From positions 1-21,736 of the forward strand of contig DBMM01000042.1 of assembly GCA_002298925.1 (NCBI GenBank): a stretch of DNA of 21,736 nt, read 5' to 3'. The position numbers were made by a program, and so were the translations under genes. This document shows, piece by piece, positions 17,533 to 21,736 of the stretch. Under the pieces are notes generated by a model. The model saw nothing but the letters and a program-made list of their open reading frames with translations, had not been told where the DNA came from and made no database searches. Positions within the stretch are counted from its first letter, which is position 1, and every line of letters begins with the position of its first letter. This stretch comes from Geobacter sp. UBA698. GTDB taxonomy: Bacteria; Desulfobacterota; Desulfuromonadia; Geobacterales; Pseudopelobacteraceae.

Positions 17533-18384
17533 TTACAACTCCTTTCCCAAAAGGGTGTTATCGATCAGTCGCGTTTTCCCGATTTTCACGGCCATGGCCA
17601 GCAGCGTGCCATCAACTGCAGTCGCTGCCGTTTCCAGTGTCTCTCCGTCACGAAATTCCAGATAGTCGATCTCTGCTGCCGGTTCCTGTCGGATGATGGC
17701 CTGAGCGCTGTCCAGCAGCAGCGCCACGGAGCGCTCGCCGGCGGTGTACATGGCGCGGACTGCGTTGATGGCTCGGTACAGGCAGAGTGCGCTCTGGCGC
17801 TCGTCCGGGGAGAGGTAGGCGTTGCGGGAGCTCATGGCCAGTCCGTCCGCTTCCCTGACGATCGGCATGCCGACCACGGTGACCGGCATGCTCAGATCGG
17901 CGGTCATGCGCCGGATGACCGCCAGTTGCTGGTAGTCCTTGGTGCCGAACAGGGCCAGGTCGGGTTGGACAATGTTGAACAGTTTGCCCACCACCGTGGC
18001 CACACCGTCGAAATGGCCGGGACGGCTGGCGCCGCACAGGGGGCGGGTCAGTTCACGCACGGAAATCGAAGTCTGAAAGCCGGCCGGGTACATTGCGGCA
18101 GCGGCCGGGGTGAAGACAATATCGACACCGCATTCGGCGGCGATGCGGCAGTCCCGCTCCATGTCGCGGGGATAGCGCTCCAGGTCTTCGTTGGCTCCGA
18201 ACTGGATTGGGTTGACGAAGATCGACAGTACCAGCAGGTCGCCGCGTCTGCGCCCCTCCCGCAGCAGCGAGGCGTGCCCCTCGTGCAGGAAACCCATGGT
18301 GGGGACAAAGGCGATGTGCTTGCCCTGCTGCTTAAGGGCGAGAGCCAGGGACTGCATTTGTGCTATGGATGCGATGAGCTGCAT
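17533..18384 (-). CDS. panC: Pantothenate synthetase
   Basis: This 283-residue protein is full length. It joins pantoate and beta-alanine with ATP to give pantothenate. The nucleotide-binding FVPTMGFLHEGHASLL (about residues 27-42) carries the HxGH motif. It also has SIFVNPIQFGANEDLERYPR, DGVATVVGKLFNIVQPDLAL, FGTKDYQQL, and GLAMSSRNAYLSPDER, which acts as the KMSKS-like loop. GGGAGC precedes the ATG. It is the second gene of panB-panC-panD, but a 121-bp repeat element lies between it and panB, so it may be expressed more weakly or separately. Confidence 0.97.
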   Translation of the reverse strand: MQLIASIAQMQSLALALKQQGKHIAFVPTMGFLHEGHASLLREGRRRGDLLVLSIFVNPIQFGANEDLERYPRDMERDCRIAAECGVDIVFTPAAAAMYPAGFQTSISVRELTRPLCGASRPGHFDGVATVVGKLFNIVQPDLALFGTKDYQQLAVIRRMTADLSMPVTVVGMPIVREADGLAMSSRNAYLSPDERQSALCLYRAINAVRAMYTAGERSVALLLDSAQAIIRQEPAAEIDYLEFRDGETLETAATAVDGTLLAMAVKIGKTRLIDNTLLGKEL

Positions 18385-18402
18385 GCTGCTCCCGAAATGA
18401 CA

Positions 18403-18523
18403 TCCAATTCCAAATCAAAGCGCTATCTTCGTTGGCTCGTCTTCGGCTTCTCATCGTACTATCTGTACGCCTCCGCCGCCAAAATCCTCGCCGCCTTGAT
18501 TTCATCTTTGATTTGAAACCGGA
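18403..18523. repeat. 121-bp palindromic repeat element, copy 1 (between panB and panC)
   Basis: The element has 18-bp imperfect terminal inverted repeats (18403-18420 and 18506-18523; 15 of 18 match, including CAAATCAAAG against CTTTGATTTG). A small central hairpin is formed by CGTAC and GTACG around 18454-18468. It aligns without gaps to copy 2 at 21616-21736 with 23 differences in 121 positions, about 81% identity. It has no coding capacity, and its end lies 6 bases before the panB stop codon. It resembles a REP- or MITE-like non-autonomous repeat. No target-site duplication was recognised. Confidence 0.8.
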
Positions 18524-18529
18524 ATGAAA

Positions 18530-19330
18530 TCAATTGAATGAATGATCTTCGGTGGGAAAGTGACCTTCCCGGACTTCATGGACATACTGCTTGACCGCGT
18601 CGTCGATGATCGGCCCCAGTTCGGCGTAGTGCTTGACGAACTTGGGCGAATACTTTTCGCACAGGCCAAGGATGTCGTGGATCACCAGCACCTGGCCGTC
18701 GCAGGACGGGCCGGCCCCGATGCCGATGGTAGGGATGGAAAGTTCGGCGGTTATCTGTGCCGCCAGTTTGGCGGGGATAGCCTCCAGCACGACGGCAAAC
18801 GCGCCGGCCGCCTCCACGGCCCGGGCATCCTCGATGATCTTTTCGGCCTGGTCTTTCCTCCCCTGGACCTTGTAGCCCCCCATGCGGTGAAACGATTGGG
18901 GGGTCAGGCCGATGTGGGCCATGACCGGAATATCGATGGAGCTGACGGCACGGATGACCGGTGCCATATTGGTACCCCCCTCGATCTTTACGGCTTCGGC
19001 GCCCCCATCCTTGATCATGCGGCCACAGTTGCGGCAGGCCTCTTCGATGCCGGTCTGGTAGGACATGAAGGGCATGTCCGCCACCACCAGCGCCTTGGGC
19101 AGAGCGCGTACCACCGCTCTGGTGTGGTAGAGCATATCCTCCATGGTGACCGGCAGGGTGGTGTCATGTCCGGCAAAAACCACGCCGGCCGAATCCCCCA
19201 CCAGGATGACATCGACCCCGGCAGCATCCATGATGCGGGTGAAGGGAAAGTCGTAGGAGGTCAGCATGCTGATTTTGTGCCCTTCACGCATCATGTTGAG
19301 CAGATCCGGAATGGTGATTTTTTTTCTCAT
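18530..19330 (-). CDS. panB: 3-methyl-2-oxobutanoate hydroxymethyltransferase
   Basis: This 266-residue protein is full length. It transfers a hydroxymethyl group from methylene-tetrahydrofolate to ketoisovalerate, giving ketopantoate. Hallmarks are SMLTSYDFPFTRIMDAAGVD, ILVGDSAGVVFAGHDTT with the metal-binding Asp, ADMPFMSYQTG, EAVKIEGG, VMAHIGLTPQS and IGIGAGPSCDGQVLVIHDIL. The ATG follows GAGAGG, a good ribosome-binding site. Upstream lie a leader and a terminator-like hairpin that suggest attenuation. panC and panD follow on the same strand. No ketopantoate reductase (panE) gene is present in the window. Confidence 0.97.
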   Translation of the reverse strand: MRKKITIPDLLNMMREGHKISMLTSYDFPFTRIMDAAGVDVILVGDSAGVVFAGHDTTLPVTMEDMLYHTRAVVRALPKALVVADMPFMSYQTGIEEACRNCGRMIKDGGAEAVKIEGGTNMAPVIRAVSSIDIPVMAHIGLTPQSFHRMGGYKVQGRKDQAEKIIEDARAVEAAGAFAVVLEAIPAKLAAQITAELSIPTIGIGAGPSCDGQVLVIHDILGLCEKYSPKFVKHYAELGPIIDDAVKQYVHEVREGHFPTEDHSFN

Positions 19331-19520
19331 ATAATCCTCTCAAACTAAAAAACGCGCCGGAGGGCGCGTAGACGGACAGTTTCAATGCGGACAAACCGCT
19401 TTCACTGTTGGGGTATCCCCCTTCCGTCCCGGTTCGCCATGGAATCCGTGCGGTATGTAGCTGCTCTGCTCCCGGTCTGGTGTCGATCAGTTCCCGAAAT
19501 GGGTAGCCGTCTGGCCGGAA
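19331..19520 (-). ncRNA. Structured leader RNA of panB, possible regulatory element
   Basis: The predicted untranslated leader of about 190 bases can fold into a three-way junction. P1 is GACGGA (19428-19423) with TCCGTC (19376-19371). P2 is GGGG (19421-19418) with CCCC (19413-19410). P3 is CAGT (19407-19404) with ACTG (19380-19377), extended by GCGG (19399-19396) with CCGC (19390-19387) across an A-rich internal loop (GAAA facing ATTGAA). It is followed at once by a terminator-like hairpin. From memory, the 'pan' RNA motif precedes panB in Firmicutes and delta-proteobacteria; whether this matches it could not be tested. The structure was folded by eye. Confidence 0.4.
19346..19369 (-). terminator. 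Terminator-like hairpin (attenuator) just before panB
   Basis: On the minus strand ACGCGCC (19358-19352 side) and its complement 19363-19369 form a 7-bp stem with a 4-base loop. A run of six T follows, then AGTTTG and the panB ribosome-binding site. It lies between the predicted promoter and panB. It could end transcripts from the transducer gene or attenuate panB. Confidence 0.7.
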
Positions 19521-19526
19521 GAATTG

Positions 19527-19556
19527 CTTATAGCAAAAAACTGTTTATGTTGCCAA
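19527..19556 (-). promoter_or_regulatory. Candidate sigma-70 promoter of the pan operon
   Basis: TTGGCA (19556-19551) and TATAAG (19532-19527) are separated by 18 bases in an AT-rich stretch. The predicted start is near 19520. It lies between the end of the transducer gene and panB. Confidence 0.5.
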
Positions 19557-19601
19557 TAAAAAATACAATGTAATAACGATTTCCAGTTAATTAAAATATC
19601 A

Positions 19602-21578
19602 TCAGGTCTGACGGTTCAGGTTTTTCATGGATTCCAGCTCCTTGACCACTGCCGCGCTCTGGGCGCGACGCGCCTCCATGTTGTCGAACATCTCCATGAC
19701 CATGGTGCTGACCGATTCCACGGTACGGCTGATCTGCTGTCCGTCCTGTACCTGTTGTGCGGTGGAATTGACCATTTCGTGGGTCATATCCTTGATCGTC
19801 TCGATGGAGCGCACGATACTGCGGGTGGCCTTGGCCTGATCGGTGGAGGCGGCGAAGATCTGGGTGGTCATGGAACTGATGTCATCCATGGATTTCGCCA
19901 CGACCTTGACACTGATGACCTGCTCCCGGGTGGCTTGCTTGATCTGTTGGGTCATGTCCATGGAGCAGACAGAACGGTCGTAGATGGCTTTCAGTGTTTC
20001 CCCGGTGGAGTGGCCCAGTTCGACCCCCCGCTTGACCAGGCTCTTACTGACGGTGATATTGCTGGCGGCGGTCTTGGACTCCGACATGATCTCTTCAATG
20101 ATGCCGGTTATCTCTCCGGTGGATTGTCCGGTCTGCAAGGAGAGGTTGCGGATCTCGTCGGCCACGACTCCGAAACTCTTGCCGTATTCGCCGGCCTGGG
20201 CAGCGATGATCGAAGCGTTCAGGGCCAGCAGATTGGTGCGCTTGGTGATGTCGTTGATGACATCGACGATATTTTCGATGCGGGTACTGTTTTCCACCAG
20301 TCGCTTGATGGCGGCATAGGACAGCTCAACGGAGTTCTGGATTTCTGCCAGGGAGTTGATGGTTTCGGTTACCACGGCGATGCTCTCGTCGGCCTGGGAC
20401 TTGACTTGGCTGGAAACCTCATGGGAGATGGCCGCGTTCTGTTCCACATTACTGATGGTGCAGTTGATCTGTTCCATGGCCGAAGCAGACTTGTGAACGA
20501 TTCCGGCCAGATGGTCCAGGTTGCGGGTCACCTGTTCGATGGCTACGGAAATTTCGTTGACCGCGGTGCCGGTTTCATCCACCGAGGCCATCACCCCCTC
20601 CGAAGCTGATGCGATGATGGCGGTGCCGTCAGCCAGTGAATTTACATTGAATTTCAGCATCTCCACGTTGTTTGAATAGATTTTGCGGCTTTCCAGCAGA
20701 AAGGCGAAGGAATTCTCCATTTCCCTGGTCAGTGTGTCGATGGAGGTCAGCAGCTTGATGCGGGTATAGGCAGAGGCCACCTGGCCGGAGAACAGCATGA
20801 TGGTGTCGATATCGGAATCGTTCAGGGCGCGTTTGCTGGACTTGTTGTCGATGGCGAAGGCACCGATGGTTTCATTTTTGACGATGATCGGGCAGAGGAT
20901 GAAACTCTTGGAGCGGAGCGGCTTCAGGTTGTTGAAGGGGGGCTGAAGGTGGTAGTCGTTGGGGTAGCGGGAGATGTCGTCGATCAGGTAGACTTTCTTG
21001 TCGATGAAGCATTTGTAGATGACGCCGATGGAAGGGTCCAGCGGCATTCTCACGGAATTGGGATCAAAGTTGTCCGTGCCCGCCGTGGTGACGAAGCGCA
21101 GGGTTTGATCGTCCTGACGCATCAGGATGTTGACCCGCTCGTAACCCAATACTCCGTGCAGCCCCTCGGCGCACAGCAGCAGAATCTCTTCCAGGTTGAG
21201 AGAGGTCTGCATCTTGCTGCTGATGTGGTGAAAGTTTTTGATGTTGTTGTCCAGCACGCGGTAGCGGTTCTCGAAGATCTCCTTTTGTGAGGCCACTTCG
21301 GTGTGCAGGACGTCAAGTTCGCTGGCCCGTTCCTGCAGTTCGTCGCCGTTTTTGCCGATCAGAAACCCAAGGGTGGAAAGCACCAGGGCGGTGCCGAGTC
21401 CCATGTAGGTGTGTCTGGCAAAGTTCTCTCCGGACTGGAAGATGTCGTCGTAGATTTGTCCCCAGAAAGTCTGTTCGCTGTCATAAAACAGCACAAGTTT
21501 GATGATCAGCCAGCCAATGGGCGCGCTGATGCCGAGCAGGAACCCGGTCAGGGAGAAAATCCTGGAATGTTTTTGCAT
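19602..21578 (-). CDS. Membrane GAF-domain methyl-accepting chemotaxis-type transducer
   Basis: This 658-residue protein has two membrane segments (about residues 8-30 and 57-76) with a short loop of about 26 residues between them, too small for a normal ligand-binding domain. A coiled coil (about 80-110) and a GAF domain (about 115-275; SLNLEEILLLCAEGLHGVLG, LCPIIVKNETIGAFAIDN) follow. The sensing part is therefore likely cytoplasmic. The signalling coiled coil (about 330-640) has its tip near 450-485: TKRTNLLALNASIIAAQAGE and GKSFGVVADEIRNLS. Compared with the canonical NAAIEAARAGE, the Glu is Ile and the Arg is Gln. There is no C-terminal pentapeptide for CheR/CheB binding. AAAGGATGG precedes the ATG. 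No che genes are nearby. Confidence 0.93.
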   Translation of the reverse strand: MQKHSRIFSLTGFLLGISAPIGWLIIKLVLFYDSEQTFWGQIYDDIFQSGENFARHTYMGLGTALVLSTLGFLIGKNGDELQERASELDVLHTEVASQKEIFENRYRVLDNNIKNFHHISSKMQTSLNLEEILLLCAEGLHGVLGYERVNILMRQDDQTLRFVTTAGTDNFDPNSVRMPLDPSIGVIYKCFIDKKVYLIDDISRYPNDYHLQPPFNNLKPLRSKSFILCPIIVKNETIGAFAIDNKSSKRALNDSDIDTIMLFSGQVASAYTRIKLLTSIDTLTREMENSFAFLLESRKIYSNNVEMLKFNVNSLADGTAIIASASEGVMASVDETGTAVNEISVAIEQVTRNLDHLAGIVHKSASAMEQINCTISNVEQNAAISHEVSSQVKSQADESIAVVTETINSLAEIQNSVELSYAAIKRLVENSTRIENIVDVINDITKRTNLLALNASIIAAQAGEYGKSFGVVADEIRNLSLQTGQSTGEITGIIEEIMSESKTAASNITVSKSLVKRGVELGHSTGETLKAIYDRSVCSMDMTQQIKQATREQVISVKVVAKSMDDISSMTTQIFAASTDQAKATRSIVRSIETIKDMTHEMVNSTAQQVQDGQQISRTVESVSTMVMEMFDNMEARRAQSAAVVKELESMKNLNRQT

Positions 21579-21615
21579 GCGACCATCCTTTGGGATGCAG
21601 GTGTGACCCTGTTAA

Positions 21616-21736
21616 TCCATTTCCATATCAAAGCGCCCTCTTCGTTGGTTCGTCTTCGGCTCCTCAACATAATATTTGTATGCTTTCGTCGCATCAATCC
21701 TCACCGCCTTGAGTTCATCTCTGATCTGAAATTGGA
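21616..21736. repeat. 121-bp palindromic repeat element, copy 2 (upstream of the transducer)
   Basis: This copy has the same length and orientation as copy 1 at 18403-18523, with about 81% identity and no gaps. The terminal repeats are 21616-21633 and 21719-21736 (14 of 18 match). The central hairpin CATAC/TTATG keeps pairing at one changed position (G-C replaced by A-T). It begins 37 bases upstream of the transducer start codon, in its presumed leader or promoter region. The window ends exactly at its edge, so the flanking DNA cannot be examined. Confidence 0.8.

Overview
The window looks like chromosome from a moderately GC-rich, Gram-negative bacterium of the Desulfuromonadota (Geobacter / Pelobacter propionicus type). 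This placement is an inference. It rests on gene content (an MXAN_5187-type protein beside mfd, a GAF-containing transducer with a divergent signalling tip, a MshEN-type PilB/GspE ATPase with an extra N-terminal region, exported peroxiredoxin and glutaredoxin) and was not confirmed by any search. No tRNA, rRNA, CRISPR array, phage or insertion sequence was seen. Most of the window is housekeeping DNA, with a few accessory features between genes.

Layout. (1) 81-1130, plus strand: an exported glutaredoxin-like protein followed by an exported peroxiredoxin, probably an envelope peroxide-defence pair. (2) 1287-1749, minus strand: a cold-shock protein with its own terminator, then a 50-residue charged protein. 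(3) 2076-2339, plus strand: a DUF3553-like protein followed by a long perfect terminator hairpin at 2481-2520. (4) 2521-2902: gene-poor DNA with only doubtful short frames. (5) 2903-5165, plus strand: an orphan GspE/PilB-family ATPase with a c-di-GMP-binding-type MshEN domain. Its true N-terminus appears cut off by a +1 frameshift near 2912. (6) 10264-5180, minus strand: a probable four-gene unit made of an MXAN_5187-like protein, Mfd, a CxxC protein of unknown function, and Tag (3-methyladenine glycosylase I). (7) 10446-17018, plus strand: glmU, a REC-PAS-GGDEF-EAL regulator and uvrA, closed by a bidirectional terminator. (8) 19330-17132, minus strand: panB, panC and panD for pantothenate synthesis. 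They are preceded by a promoter, a structured leader and a terminator-like hairpin just before the panB ribosome-binding site. (9) 21578-19602, minus strand: a membrane GAF-MCP signal transducer.

How they fit together. Three genes serve DNA repair: uvrA (damage recognition), mfd (recruits UvrA to stalled RNA polymerase) and tag (base excision). Two proteins handle c-di-GMP: the GGDEF-EAL regulator makes or degrades it, and the MshEN ATPase probably binds it. PanB and PanC make pantoate and join it to the beta-alanine produced by PanD.

The least ordinary findings are three. First, a 121-bp element with terminal inverted repeats occurs twice, between panB and panC and upstream of the transducer, with about 81% identity, no gaps and one compensatory base-pair change in the central hairpin. 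Second, the panB leader can fold into a three-way junction followed by an intrinsic terminator, which suggests attenuation. Third, the orphan secretion-type ATPase has a frame-disrupted start.
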